DNA of 64,000 nt from Ochrobactrum teleogrylli (lineage in GTDB: Bacteria; Pseudomonadota; Alphaproteobacteria; Rhizobiales; Rhizobiaceae). The notes under the pieces were generated by a model. It was not told where the DNA came from and did no database searches. It was given only the letters and a program-made list of their open reading frames with translations. The stretch lies in contig NZ_VEWL01000015.1 in the NCBI RefSeq assembly GCF_006376685.1, positions 1 through 64,000 on the forward strand, in the 5' to 3' direction. Positions 38,383-46,533 of this stretch are shown here, one piece after another (the first letter of the stretch is position 1; every line of letters starts with the position of its first letter). The translations under genes were made by a program, and so were the position numbers.

Positions 38383-39174
38383 TTATGCTGTTGTGGTCAC
38401 ACGTTCGGCCAAACCGGAGACCGTGCGGATGAGAAGATCGAGATCCTGCGGGCGTGACAGCCGGTGGTCGCCGTCGCGTACAAGCGTCAGCGTCACATCA
38501 TCGACCGGCAGATGCTCCACCAGCGTCAGCGCGTGCTTGTACGGCACGTCCGGGTCCTGCATGCCTTGCAGAATATGGACCGGGCATCCGGTTTCGATAA
38601 TGCCCTTGAGTACGAGGTTCTGGCGGCCGTCTTCGAGAAGCGCACGTGTGTAGACGTACGGATTGGGCGAATAGTCGGAAGGCTCTTCGAAATAACCCTT
38701 TTCCTGTAAGTCGCGCTTTTGGGCGTCAGAAAGGGTTGGCTCGACAAGCACCGCCGTGAAGTCGGGGGCGGGCGCAATCAACACGATGCCGGCGGGCTCC
38801 TTGCCTTCCTTCTTCAATTCCTGCGCCATTCGCAGCGCAATCCAGCCGCCCATGGACGAGCCGACGAGAATTTGCGGGCCTTTGGCATAATGGCGATAGA
38901 CGGCAAGGCTTTCGTTGAGCCAGCGCGAAATCGTGCCCTGATTGAAATCGCCGCCGGATTCGCCGTGACCGGAATAGTCGAGCCGCAGCGCGCTATGGCC
39001 GGTCTTTTCGGCCCATTCATCGAGAACGAGGGCCTTGGTGCCGCGCATGTCGGAACGATAGCCACCTAACCAGACGACACCGGGCCGATTTTTACCCTCT
39101 CTGTGGCGAACGGCAATCTTCGCGCCGTCCACGTCAAGAAATTCTGGCTCCAGTTCTGGCCCCGCACTGCTCAT
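38383..39174 (-). CDS. alpha/beta hydrolase, ABHD10-like
   Basis: This 263-residue hydrolase has the nucleophile Ser107 in VGSSMGGW, an acid in GMQDPDVPY and His237 in DGDHRL. The early motif LDYSGHGESGG also fits. The sequence resembles the ABHD10-like acyl-protein thioesterase group often annotated in alphaproteobacteria. It is transcribed away from infC, with a 298-bp divergent region between them, and precedes the BenE gene. Confidence 0.85.
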   Translation of the reverse strand: MSSAGPELEPEFLDVDGAKIAVRHREGKNRPGVVWLGGYRSDMRGTKALVLDEWAEKTGHSALRLDYSGHGESGGDFNQGTISRWLNESLAVYRHYAKGPQILVGSSMGGWIALRMAQELKKEGKEPAGIVLIAPAPDFTAVLVEPTLSDAQKRDLQEKGYFEEPSDYSPNPYVYTRALLEDGRQNLVLKGIIETGCPVHILQGMQDPDVPYKHALTLVEHLPVDDVTLTLVRDGDHRLSRPQDLDLLIRTVSGLAERVTTTA

Positions 39175-39472
39175 CTGAGTCTCCTGATTGTTGGGATGAC
39201 TTTTGCCATGTCTTGTCTGGCGAGGAAACCCGCGCGATCAGCCCAACCGCTTGGCAGCCCTTGAAATTGCAGGAAATGTGACCGATATGTCGCTTTCAGC
39301 CCCCGATTTAGCTCTTTATCAAGTGGGGGTGATTTTTCCTGTCAAAGATGCTATTGACTTCGCCGCTTGCTTGACGACATTTCCGCGATCAACTGCGGTT
39401 TGATCGGGGATATGTCGTGTGAGCGACAAAAGTTCTTGCCGTATGAACGTTAACAATCAGGAGATAACGACC
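39175..39472. promoter_or_regulatory. divergent region upstream of infC
   Basis: The region between the hydrolase gene and infC holds an exact inverted repeat, CGATCAA (39386-39392) and TTGATCG (39400-39406), about 70 bp before the infC start. A weak CCCCC/GGGGG hairpin (39300-39329) is followed by ATTTTT. In-frame GTG (39419) and ATG (39443) codons precede the likely infC start. Confidence 0.4.
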
Positions 39473-40009
39473 ATTCGCCGACCGTTCAGAGCGACGCCGG
39501 TCCAGAAAGACGGACCGCGCTCCAACCGTGACATCCGGGTTCCCCGGGTCCAGCTTATCGATGCCGAAGGCCAGAACCATGGTGATGTTTCCATTCAGGA
39601 AGCGATTGCTATGGCAGAGGAAGCGGGCCTTGATCTCGTTGAGATCGTGCCGAACGCAGAGCCTCCGGTTTGCAAGATCGTAGACCTTGGTAAGCTGAAG
39701 TATCAGAACCAGAAAAAGGCCGCCGAGGCACGCAAGAAGCAGAAAACGGTTGAAATCAAGGAAATCAAGATGCGACCGAACATCGACACCCATGATTATG
39801 AGGTGAAGATGAAGGCCGCCGTGCGTTTCTTTGAGGAAGGCGACAAGGTAAAGGTTACCTTGCGTTTCCGTGGCCGTGAAATGGCGCACCAGGAGCTCGG
39901 TATGAAGCTTCTGCAGCGTGTAAAGGAAGACACTGTCGAAATCGCGAAGGTCGAGTCCGAGCCGAAGCTCGAAGGCCGTCAGATGATGATGGTGCTTGCA
40001 CCGCGCTGA
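39473..40009 (+). CDS. infC: translation initiation factor IF-3, ATT start
   Basis: IF-3 keeps 30S subunits free and checks start codons. The 178-residue protein starting [17 protein letters not shown] has both domains and the basic linker [11 protein letters not shown]. The start is most likely ATT at 39473, which has AGGAG eight bases upstream. This mirrors the AUU autoregulation known for E. coli infC. The upstream in-frame ATG at 39443 and GTG at 39419 lack comparable binding sites and would add residues absent from the family. Confidence 0.92.
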   Translation: MRRPFRATPVQKDGPRSNRDIRVPRVQLIDAEGQNHGDVSIQEAIAMAEEAGLDLVEIVPNAEPPVCKIVDLGKLKYQNQKKAAEARKKQKTVEIKEIKMRPNIDTHDYEVKMKAAVRFFEEGDKVKVTLRFRGREMAHQELGMKLLQRVKEDTVEIAKVESEPKLEGRQMMMVLAPR

Positions 40010-40028
40010 TTTTTCAGAATTGTCTTGG

Positions 40029-40055
40029 AAAAGCCGCCTTCGGGCGGTTTTTCTT
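40029..40055 (+). terminator. terminator of infC
   Basis: CCGCC-TTCG-GGCGG with flanking A and T runs (AAAAG before, TTTTTCTTT after) forms a compact intrinsic terminator 20 bp after infC. It separates infC from rpmI-rplT, which are usually contiguous. Confidence 0.85.
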
Positions 40056-40115
40056 TGCCGGAAATTTGCCCGCAATCGGATGGGCGGCAACCAATGTGGC
40101 AATCGTGGAACAATT

Positions 40116-40730
40116 ATGAAGACGATAGGTGAACTGGGAAGATATCAGCAACGTCGCCGTCTGGCGATTGGCGTTGTGATTGCGCTGCTGGTGATCGCGC
40201 TGCTTTTCGTGCGCTCGGCCTGGGTCGGGCATGCGCATGAATATATCGAGGCGATCGGCATCAGCTTCATCGTCGCCGCGATTCTCGGGCGCCTGTGGTG
40301 CACGCTTTATATCGGCGGGCGCAAGAGCGCGGAAATCGTGCGCAGCGGTCCTTATTCGATCACGCGCAACCCGCTTTATGTGTTCAGCACCATCGGTGCG
40401 ATGGGCATCGGCGCGCAGACGGGCAGTATCATCGTGGCAGCCGGCTTCGGCGTGCTTTGCTATATCGCCTTTTCCATCGTCATCCGCACAGAAGAAAAAT
40501 TTCTGGAGCAGAATTTCGGCGAGCCTTACCGCGCTTATTGCCGTGAGGTTCCACGCTTCTTCCCGAAGTTTTCGATCTATAGCGACGACGCGACGGTCAC
40601 GGTGAAGCCGGACCGGCTCTATCGTACTTTCATAGATGGGCTGGTATTCTTCGTAGCCTATCCGTTCTTCGAATTTATCGAGTACCTGCAGGACATCCAT
40701 GTCTTGTCGGTTTTGTTGCGGCTTTATTGA
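40116..40730 (+). CDS. isoprenylcysteine carboxyl methyltransferase-like membrane protein
   Basis: The 204-residue protein has about four membrane segments. It also has the family motif GPYSITRNPLYV followed by RTEEKFLEQNFGEPYRAY, which marks the ICMT/phospholipid methyltransferase group of SAM enzymes. The substrate is unknown in bacteria of this kind. It separates infC from rpmI, which in most bacteria are adjacent. The gene uses the ATG at 40116. No clear operon partner is seen. Confidence 0.82.
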   Translation: MKTIGELGRYQQRRRLAIGVVIALLVIALLFVRSAWVGHAHEYIEAIGISFIVAAILGRLWCTLYIGGRKSAEIVRSGPYSITRNPLYVFSTIGAMGIGAQTGSIIVAAGFGVLCYIAFSIVIRTEEKFLEQNFGEPYRAYCREVPRFFPKFSIYSDDATVTVKPDRLYRTFIDGLVFFVAYPFFEFIEYLQDIHVLSVLLRLY

Positions 40731-40898
40731 TCAATTTCGGTTGATTCAGCCATTGCGTTTTATGGGCTTTAAGCCTATAAGGCCGCGTTCGAACCGCCCG
40801 GCAGGGCATGCCGTGGCGGTTTCGTATGCTTTTCAGGCTTGGTCTGTCTGAAAGTAAAAACAGATTTCGGTCGGTTTCAGGCACGAGCGCCTTCCATA

Positions 40899-40943
40899 AC
40901 AAGAGGCGTGGAGTGCCGCAGGCACGACGGGGATCGCAATTAA
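40899..40943 (+). repeat. single leader repeat upstream of rpmI (family B)
   Basis: CAAGAGGCGTGGAGTGCCGCAGGCACGACGGGGAT matches the unit repeated four times before pheS. It contains the stem GTGCC/GGCAC and ends just before the rpmI ribosome binding site (AAGGAG). It is on the same strand as rpmI. Confidence 0.8.
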
Positions 40944-40954
40944 GGAGTAGCAAA

Positions 40955-41155
40955 ATGCCCAAGATGAAGACCAAATCGGCCGCGAAGAAGCGGTTCAAAA
41001 TCACCGGCACTGGCAAAGTTGTAGCTGCGGCTGCAGGCAAGCGCCATGGCATGATCAAGCGCTCGAACAAGTTCATTCGCGATGCACGCGGCACCATGGT
41101 GCTCTCGGAAGCAGATGCGAAGATCGTAAAACAGTTCCTGCCTAACGGCCTCTAA
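40955..41155 (+). CDS. rpmI: 50S ribosomal protein L35
   Basis: The 66-residue protein begins [20 protein letters not shown] and is strongly basic, the exact length and pattern of L35. The AAGGAG site lies 8 bases before the ATG at 40955. rplT follows after 27 bp. An upstream in-frame extension through the leader repeat is not coding. Confidence 0.97.
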   Translation: MPKMKTKSAAKKRFKITGTGKVVAAAAGKRHGMIKRSNKFIRDARGTMVLSEADAKIVKQFLPNGL

Positions 41156-41182
41156 GCCGCTGTCCTTTAAGGAGATCATGAT

Positions 41183-41587
41183 ATGGCACGCGTAAAACGC
41201 GGCGTTACCTCACACGCCAAGCACAAAAAAGTTCTCGATCAGGCTGCCGGTTTCCGCGGTCGTCGCAAGAACACCATCCGCACCGCTAAGGCTGCAGTTG
41301 ACCGTTCGAAGCAGTATGCTTATCGCGACCGCAAGAATCGCAAGCGTACGTTCCGCGCTCTCTGGATCCAGCGCATCAATGCTGCTGTCCGCGAGCAGGG
41401 CCTGACCTATGGCCGTTTCATCGACGGTCTGGCCAAGGCTGGTATCGAAATCGACCGCAAGGTCCTGTCCGATATCGCAATCCACGAACCGGATGCATTC
41501 GGTGCGCTGGTTGCATCGGCAAAGAAGGCTCTTGAGTACCTCAAGAACACCGAAACGCCGAACGCTTTTGAAGGCGCTGTCCGCTAA
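41183..41587 (+). CDS. rplT: 50S ribosomal protein L20
   Basis: The 134-residue L20 starts [24 protein letters not shown], the standard basic N-terminus that threads into 23S r[23 protein letters not shown] in the C-terminal domain is also typical. It is somewhat longer than E. coli L20 (118) because of a C-terminal extension common in Rhizobiales. It has AAGGAG upstream and a terminator downstream. Confidence 0.97.
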   Translation: MARVKRGVTSHAKHKKVLDQAAGFRGRRKNTIRTAKAAVDRSKQYAYRDRKNRKRTFRALWIQRINAAVREQGLTYGRFIDGLAKAGIEIDRKVLSDIAIHEPDAFGALVASAKKALEYLKNTETPNAFEGAVR

Positions 41588-41622
41588 GCCAGCCCTTCCC
41601 AAGTGACATTGTGAATTTGGGG

Positions 41623-41656
41623 AACCCGCGCTGGCTCGGCTGGCGCGGGTTTTTCT
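41623..41656 (+). terminator. terminator of rpmI-rplT
   Basis: CCCGCGC (41625-41631) pairs with GCGCGGG (41643-41649), followed by TTTTTCTTTCTT. The hairpin ends the ribosomal unit just before the pheS leader repeats. Confidence 0.85.
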
Positions 41657-41690
41657 TTCTTATCTGGTGCCCGGTGCCGATATCGCCGAT

Positions 41691-41852
41691 CAAGAGGCGT
41701 GGGTGTTGCAGGCGCGCAGGGAAATAGACAAGAGGCGTGGAGCGCCATCGGCGCGACAGGGAAGCAAACAAGAGGCGTGGAGTGCCGAAGGCACGACAGG
41801 GATGTAAACAAGAGGCGTCGAGTGTCCCTTGGACACGAGAGGGATATAGACA
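41691..41852 (+). repeat. four tandem leader repeats ending at the pheS start (family B)
   Basis: Units begin with CAAGAGGCGT at 41691, 41729, 41769 and 41809, with spacing of 38, 40 and 40 bases. The last unit ends at 41852, one base before the pheS ATG. Each carries a hairpin followed by an AGGGA-type sequence. Three of the four hairpins are GCGCC-ATC-GGCGC, GTGCC-GAA-GGCAC and GTGTCC-CTT-GGACAC, so stem bases change in pairs. The last AGGG serves as the pheS ribosome binding site. The first unit has a weaker stem. Confidence 0.85.
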
Positions 41853-42962
41853 ATGAGCGATCTTGAACAACTCGAACAAACGATCATGGGCGAAATCGCC
41901 GCCGCCAGCGATGAGCAGGCGATTGAAGCGGTCCGCGTCGCGGCACTGGGCAAGAAGGGCACGGTTTCCGAGAAGTTGAAACTGCTCGGCACCATGTCGC
42001 CGGAAGAACGCCAGCTTCAGGGCCCGGCGATTAACGGCCTGAAGAACCGCGTCACCGATGCGCTGACGGAGCGCAAGTCTGCGCTGCGCAAGGCTGCGGT
42101 TGCGGCCCGTCTGGAACGCGAAAAAGTCGATGTGACGCTGCCGGTTCGTGAAAGCGCTGCCTCGCGCGGCCGCATTCATCCGATTTCGCAGGTGGTGGAC
42201 GAAATCACGGCGATCTTCGCCGATATGGGTTTCTCGATTGCCGAAGGTCCGGATATCGAAACTGATTACTACAATTTCACCGCGCTGAATTTCCCGGAAG
42301 GGCACCCGGCGCGCGAGATGCACGACACGTTCTTCTTCAATCCGGATGAAAAGGGCGAGCGCAAGCTTCTGCGCACGCATACATCGCCGGTGCAGGTGCA
42401 CACGATGGAGAAGTTCGCAGCGATCCGCGACAAGGAAGGCCGCGACGAGCCGATCCGCATCGTGATCCCGGGCAAAACCTATCGCATGGATTCCGACGCC
42501 ACCCATTCGCCGATGTTCCATCAGGTCGAAGGTCTGGTCGTGGACAAGTCGGCCAATGTCGCCAACATGAAGTGGGTGCTGGAAGAGTTCTGCAAGGCGT
42601 TCTTCGAAGTGCCGTCGGTGACGATGCGCATGCGTCCGAGCTTCTTCCCGTTCACGGAACCATCTGTCGAAGTGGATATCCAGTGCGACCGCTCCGGTCC
42701 GCATGTGAAGTTCGGCGAGGGCAATGACTGGCTCGAAATTCTGGGCTGCGGCATGGTGCATCCGAATGTGCTGCGCGTTTCGGGTTATGACCCGGACGTC
42801 TATCAGGGCTTTGCCTGGGGCATGGGTATCGACCGCATCGCCATGCTGAAATACGGCATGCCGGATCTGCGCGCCTTCTTCGACGCCGATGTGCGCTGGA
42901 TCAACCATTACGGTTTCCGTCCGCTCGATCTGCCGACGCTGTTTGGTGGCCTCAGCGCATGA
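41853..42962 (+). CDS. pheS: phenylalanyl-tRNA synthetase alpha subunit
   Basis: The 369-residue alpha subunit has the N-terminal coiled coil ([12 protein letters not shown]) and class II motifs 2 and 3: [13 protein letters not shown], then [13 protein letters not shown] and [14 protein letters not shown]. It holds the catalytic site that charges tRNA(Phe). The ATG at 41853 follows directly on the repeat array. Its stop overlaps the next gene by 4 bp. Confidence 0.97.
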   Translation: MSDLEQLEQTIMGEIAAASDEQAIEAVRVAALGKKGTVSEKLKLLGTMSPEERQLQGPAINGLKNRVTDALTERKSALRKAAVAARLEREKVDVTLPVRESAASRGRIHPISQVVDEITAIFADMGFSIAEGPDIETDYYNFTALNFPEGHPAREMHDTFFFNPDEKGERKLLRTHTSPVQVHTMEKFAAIRDKEGRDEPIRIVIPGKTYRMDSDATHSPMFHQVEGLVVDKSANVANMKWVLEEFCKAFFEVPSVTMRMRPSFFPFTEPSVEVDIQCDRSGPHVKFGEGNDWLEILGCGMVHPNVLRVSGYDPDVYQGFAWGMGIDRIAMLKYGMPDLRAFFDADVRWINHYGFRPLDLPTLFGGLSA

Positions 42963-43363
42963 CGCAATTGCCCGAACCTTATCGCGATGCCGTGACTTTC
43001 GCCTTTGGCGATTCGCCGGAACTCGCCGATGAGCTGCTTGCGCTGGTTCTGGCAGGTCGCAAGACTGCGACCTGCGCCGCGCTTGCCTCATTCGGTGAAG
43101 ACGGCGAGCCGATGCCGGTCATCGGTCGTCGCGATGTGGTTCTGGATGGTCTTGGCCGACCCGCTGCGGTGGTCGAAACCGTCGAACTGACGGTCCGCCG
43201 CTTTGATGAGGTTGATGCCGCATTTGCGGAACAGGAGGGCGAAGGCCCGCTGGAAGAATGGCGAAAGGGCCACGAAGCCTATTTTCGCCGCAACGGCGGC
43301 TTCTCTCCAGATATGGAATTGCTTTGCGAGCGCTTTCGCGTTGTCGAAGTGCTCAAACGCTGA
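42959..43363 (+). CDS. ASCH-domain protein between pheS and pheT
   Basis: The 134-residue protein is an ASCH domain, with [20 protein letters not shown] at about residues 32-51 and the closing motif [21 protein letters not shown] domains resemble the PUA fold and are thought to bind RNA. Some, such as YqfB, hydrolyse N4-acetylcytidine. The start overlaps the pheS stop as ATGA and pheT follows after 21 bp, so it is made together with the synthetase subunits. Whether it acts on tRNA is an open inference. Confidence 0.85.
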   Translation: MTQLPEPYRDAVTFAFGDSPELADELLALVLAGRKTATCAALASFGEDGEPMPVIGRRDVVLDGLGRPAAVVETVELTVRRFDEVDAAFAEQEGEGPLEEWRKGHEAYFRRNGGFSPDMELLCERFRVVEVLKR

Positions 43364-43384
43364 TTTTTAGGAAAGAACACGATC

Positions 43385-45799
43385 ATGAAATTCACGCTTT
43401 CCTGGCTCAAGGATCACCTTGAAACCGATGCGACGCTCGACCAGATCGTCGAGAAGCTGACCGATATCGGTCTTGAAGTGGAATCGGTCGATGACCGCGC
43501 CGCCTTCAAGGCTTTCAAGATCGCCAAGGTGGTGAGTGCCACCCAGCATCCCGATGCCGACAAGCTGCGCGTGCTCTCCGTCGATACGGGCGATGGTAAG
43601 CCGGTACAGGTCGTTTGCGGCGCGCCGAATGCCCGCGCCGGTCTGGTCGGTGTTCTGGGCCGTCCGGGCGACTATGTGCCGGGTCTCGATGTCACGCTGT
43701 CGGTCGGCAAGATTCGCGGTGTCGAAAGTTTTGGCATGATGTGCTCCGAACGTGAGCTGGAACTGTCCGACGAGCATAACGGCATTATCGATCTGCCAGA
43801 AAATGCACCGGTGGGCACAAGCTTTGCGGCCTATATGGGCCTTGACGATCCGATTATCGAAATCGGCCTCACGCCGAACCGCGCCGATTGCACCGGTATT
43901 CACGGCATTGCCCGCGATCTGGCAGCCGCCGGTCTCGGCACGCTGAAGAACACGCTGCCAGCCGCCGCCAAGGGCGAAGGCGAAACGCCGGTGAAGATCG
44001 TTCTCGATCAGGATGCGGAAAACCCGTTCTGCCTTGGCTTTGCGCTGCGCATGGTCAAGGGCGTGAAGAACGGCCCGAGCCCGAAATGGATGCAGCAGCG
44101 TCTGAAGGCAATCGGCCTGCGCCCGATCAATGCGCTGGTGGATATCACCAATTACGTGACCTTCGATCAGGGCCGTCCGCTGCATGTTTTCGACGCGGCC
44201 AAGGTCAAGGGGAATCTGACGGTGCGTGCGGCGCGTGAAGGCGAAACCATTCTGGCGCTCGACCAGCGCGAGTATAAGTTGAAGCCCGGCATGTACATCA
44301 TTGCCGATGAAAACGGTCCCGAATCGATTGCCGGCATCATGGGTGGCGAACATTCTGGCTGCGACGAGAACACTGTCGATGTGCTGATCGAATCCGCGCT
44401 TTGGGATGCGCGCATGATTGCACGCACGGGCCGCGAACTCGGCATCGTCACCGATGCGCGCTATCGGTTCGAGCGCGGCGTCGATCCGGAAATGATGGTT
44501 CCGGGTGCGGAAATTGCAACCCAGCTGGTGCTGGACCTGTGCGGTGGACAGCCGACGGTTCTCGACGTTGTCGGTTACAAGGCGCCAGCTGCGCGCGTCA
44601 TCGATTTCCCGGTCACGGAAGTAAAGCGCCTGACAGGTATCGAGGTTTCCTACGACGCTTCGCTCGATATCCTGAAGCGTCTCGGCTTCGGTGTCGAAGG
44701 CGATGGCAAGGTCATCAAGGCAACGGTGCCGACATGGCGTGGAGACGTGGAAGGCAAGGCCGACCTCGTTGAAGAAGTCATGCGTATTCACGGCATCAAC
44801 CAGATCGAGCCGCAGCCGCTGCCAAACCATGGCGCCGTGAATGGCCGTATCCTGACCACCTTGCAGATTCGCACGCGCCATGCCCGCCGTATGCTCGCTT
44901 CGCGCGGCATGCTGGAAGCGGTGACCTATTCCTTCATTTCCGAAGCACACGCCAGGGCATTTGGCGGCGGCCAGCCGGAGCTGAAGCTTGCGAACCCGAT
45001 TGCAGCCGACATGTCGGATATGCGTCCGTCGCTTCTGCCGGGCCTCTTGGCTGCGGCACAGCGCAATGCGGATCGCGGTTTTGGCGATATCGCTCTGTTC
45101 GAGGTTTCGGGCATCTATGAAGGCGACACGCCGGAGAAGCAGCGCCGTGTGGCCGGTGGTATCCGTCGCGGAACGGCGGGCGTTGAAGGCGCTGGCCGCT
45201 TCTGGTCGGGCAATGCGGCGACCGTTGGCGTGTTCGACGCCAAGGCCGATGCGCTGGCGGCGCTGGAAGCTGCCGGTGCGCCGGTTGATCGCATCCAGAT
45301 CGAAGCCGGTGGACCGGAATGGTTCCATCCGGGCCGTTCCGGCACGCTGAAGCTCGGCCCCAAGGTCGTGCTTGGCTATTTCGGCGAGTTCCATCCGGAC
45401 ACGCTGGAAGCCCTCGACGTGTCGGGCAATCTCTGCGGCTTCGAAATCTATATCGATGCGATCCCTGAGCCGAAGGCAAAGGCGACCCGCACCAAGCCTG
45501 CGCTCAACCTGTCGCAGTTCCAGAGCCTCAAACGCGATTATGCCTTTGTGGTGGATGCCACTGTCGAAGCGGGCAATGTCGTGAAGGCGGTTTCGGCAGC
45601 CGACAAGAAGCTGATCGTCGGCGTTCAGGTGTTCGATATCTTCACCGGTGCATCGCTTGGCGAAGGCAAGAAGTCGATTGCGGTTGAAGTGCTGCTTCAG
45701 CCGCAGGACCGCACCCTGACCGACGAAGATCTGGACGCATTGTCGAAACAGGTTGTGGCAAGTGTCGCCAAACAGACCGGCGGCGTGCTGCGCGGATAA
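43385..45799 (+). CDS. pheT: phenylalanyl-tRNA synthetase beta subunit
   Basis: The 804-residue beta subunit has the N-terminal EMAP-like tRNA-binding domain ([16 protein letters not shown]) and the B3/B4 editing domain ([20 protein letters not shown]). It ends with a C-terminal anticodon-binding fold ([15 protein letters not shown]). It assembles with PheS as an alpha2-beta2 enzyme. GGAAAG lies upstream of the ATG at 43385. A long open frame antisense to it has no family similarity. Confidence 0.97.
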   Translation: MKFTLSWLKDHLETDATLDQIVEKLTDIGLEVESVDDRAAFKAFKIAKVVSATQHPDADKLRVLSVDTGDGKPVQVVCGAPNARAGLVGVLGRPGDYVPGLDVTLSVGKIRGVESFGMMCSERELELSDEHNGIIDLPENAPVGTSFAAYMGLDDPIIEIGLTPNRADCTGIHGIARDLAAAGLGTLKNTLPAAAKGEGETPVKIVLDQDAENPFCLGFALRMVKGVKNGPSPKWMQQRLKAIGLRPINALVDITNYVTFDQGRPLHVFDAAKVKGNLTVRAAREGETILALDQREYKLKPGMYIIADENGPESIAGIMGGEHSGCDENTVDVLIESALWDARMIARTGRELGIVTDARYRFERGVDPEMMVPGAEIATQLVLDLCGGQPTVLDVVGYKAPAARVIDFPVTEVKRLTGIEVSYDASLDILKRLGFGVEGDGKVIKATVPTWRGDVEGKADLVEEVMRIHGINQIEPQPLPNHGAVNGRILTTLQIRTRHARRMLASRGMLEAVTYSFISEAHARAFGGGQPELKLANPIAADMSDMRPSLLPGLLAAAQRNADRGFGDIALFEVSGIYEGDTPEKQRRVAGGIRRGTAGVEGAGRFWSGNAATVGVFDAKADALAALEAAGAPVDRIQIEAGGPEWFHPGRSGTLKLGPKVVLGYFGEFHPDTLEALDVSGNLCGFEIYIDAIPEPKAKATRTKPALNLSQFQSLKRDYAFVVDATVEAGNVVKAVSAADKKLIVGVQVFDIFTGASLGEGKKSIAVEVLLQPQDRTLTDEDLDALSKQVVASVAKQTGGVLRG

Positions 45800-45801
45800 G
45801 C

Positions 45802-45844
45802 AAAAAGTAAAGAGCCCGGCTTCAAGCCGGGCTCTTTACTTTTG
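45802..45844. terminator. bidirectional terminator overlapping the TetR coding end
   Basis: An 18-bp perfect stem (45803-45820 with 45826-45843) around a 5-base loop has A-runs and T-runs on both sides, so it can end transcription from pheT and from the convergent TetR gene. The TetR stop codon is in the loop (45822-45824), so one arm of the terminator is also coding sequence. Confidence 0.9.
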
Positions 45845-46430
45845 CGGGCATGGCGCGCATGGCCATGTCGATGATGTTTTGCACCGCGGCCCGCGAACTG
45901 CCGTCGCGCGCCTCATAGGAGAGGCTCTGCTGGATCGCGTGGTAGAATTCGCTCATCTGGGCGATGTCGGTTTCGGGCGGCAGGTCGCCCTCGCGCAAGG
46001 CGCGTTGCAGGCGCTTGGAAAGCAGGTCCTGATTGGTGTGGCGAATGGCTGTCAGGAATTCCTTGACCGGGACGTTCTCCGGTTTGCACTGGATCGAGCT
46101 GACGCTGATCATGCAGCCGCCAGCAGGACACGCAAAAGCGCTGTCTGCGCTCAATTCAAGCCAGAGGCGTATGCCGTCCTGAATGGTGACGGCGTCTTCC
46201 AAAGCTCTGAAGGGGGCAGCGCCGATGGTGCGCCGATAATAGTCAACGGCCTCGCGAAACGCCTGTTCCTTGTTGCCGAATGCGGCATAGAAACTCGGCG
46301 GCGTAATGCCTATGGCTGCCGTGAAATCGCTGATCTGGGCGCATTCATAGCCCTTGGCCCAGAAAACTTTCATGACCTTGTCCAGCGCAGCATCGCGATC
46401 GAAACTGCGCGGGCGACCGCGCGAAACCAT
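45822..46430 (-). CDS. TetR/AcrR-family transcriptional regulator
   Basis: The 202-residue regulator has an N-terminal helix-turn-helix (FWAKGYECAQISDFTAAIGITPPSFYAAFGNKEQAF in the first 60 residues, split here by eye at several helices) and a ligand-binding C-terminal domain. The C-terminal residues are encoded by the terminator stem. It diverges from an MFS transporter gene, the classical arrangement of an efflux pump and its repressor. The inverted repeat in the 103-bp gap is a candidate operator. The inducer is unknown. Confidence 0.88.
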   Translation of the reverse strand: MVSRGRPRSFDRDAALDKVMKVFWAKGYECAQISDFTAAIGITPPSFYAAFGNKEQAFREAVDYYRRTIGAAPFRALEDAVTIQDGIRLWLELSADSAFACPAGGCMISVSSIQCKPENVPVKEFLTAIRHTNQDLLSKRLQRALREGDLPPETDIAQMSEFYHAIQQSLSYEARDGSSRAAVQNIIDMAMRAMPAKVKSPA

Positions 46431-46455
46431 TTTTCCTCCCTTTCTGTAGTCTGTC

Positions 46456-46504
46456 TTATATAATTCTCTTGACGCGCTCGAACAAGTCGATATGAATTAT
46501 ATAA
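46456..46504. promoter_or_regulatory. candidate TetR operator: 11-bp inverted repeat
   Basis: TTATATAATTC (46456-46466) and GAATTATATAA (46494-46504) are exact reverse complements separated by 27 bases, in the gap between the divergent TetR and MFS genes. The right arm lies 30 bp before the transporter start. The arms also resemble -10 boxes of promoters in each direction. Confidence 0.6.
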
Positions 46505-46533
46505 TCATTATTACATAAATAGGATTCGTCTCC

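Noticed and set aside
40730-40898. L20-type autoregulatory leader upstream of rpmI
   Set aside because: Some pairing is possible (GGGCTTTAAGCC), but I cannot match the known L20-binding pseudoknot or helix junction by eye.
41691-41852. CRISPR array
   Set aside because: The repeats are contiguous with no unique spacers of constant length, carry hairpins inside the unit and end at a start codon. No cas genes are present.
43367-45394. 675-codon open frame antisense to pheT, and similar long antisense frames at 410-1690, 8106-9878, 25041-27146 and 15289-16806
   Set aside because: They mirror strongly supported genes in GC-rich DNA. Their translations are rich in His, Arg and Gln with no family motif or ribosome binding site, which is the usual antisense shadow.
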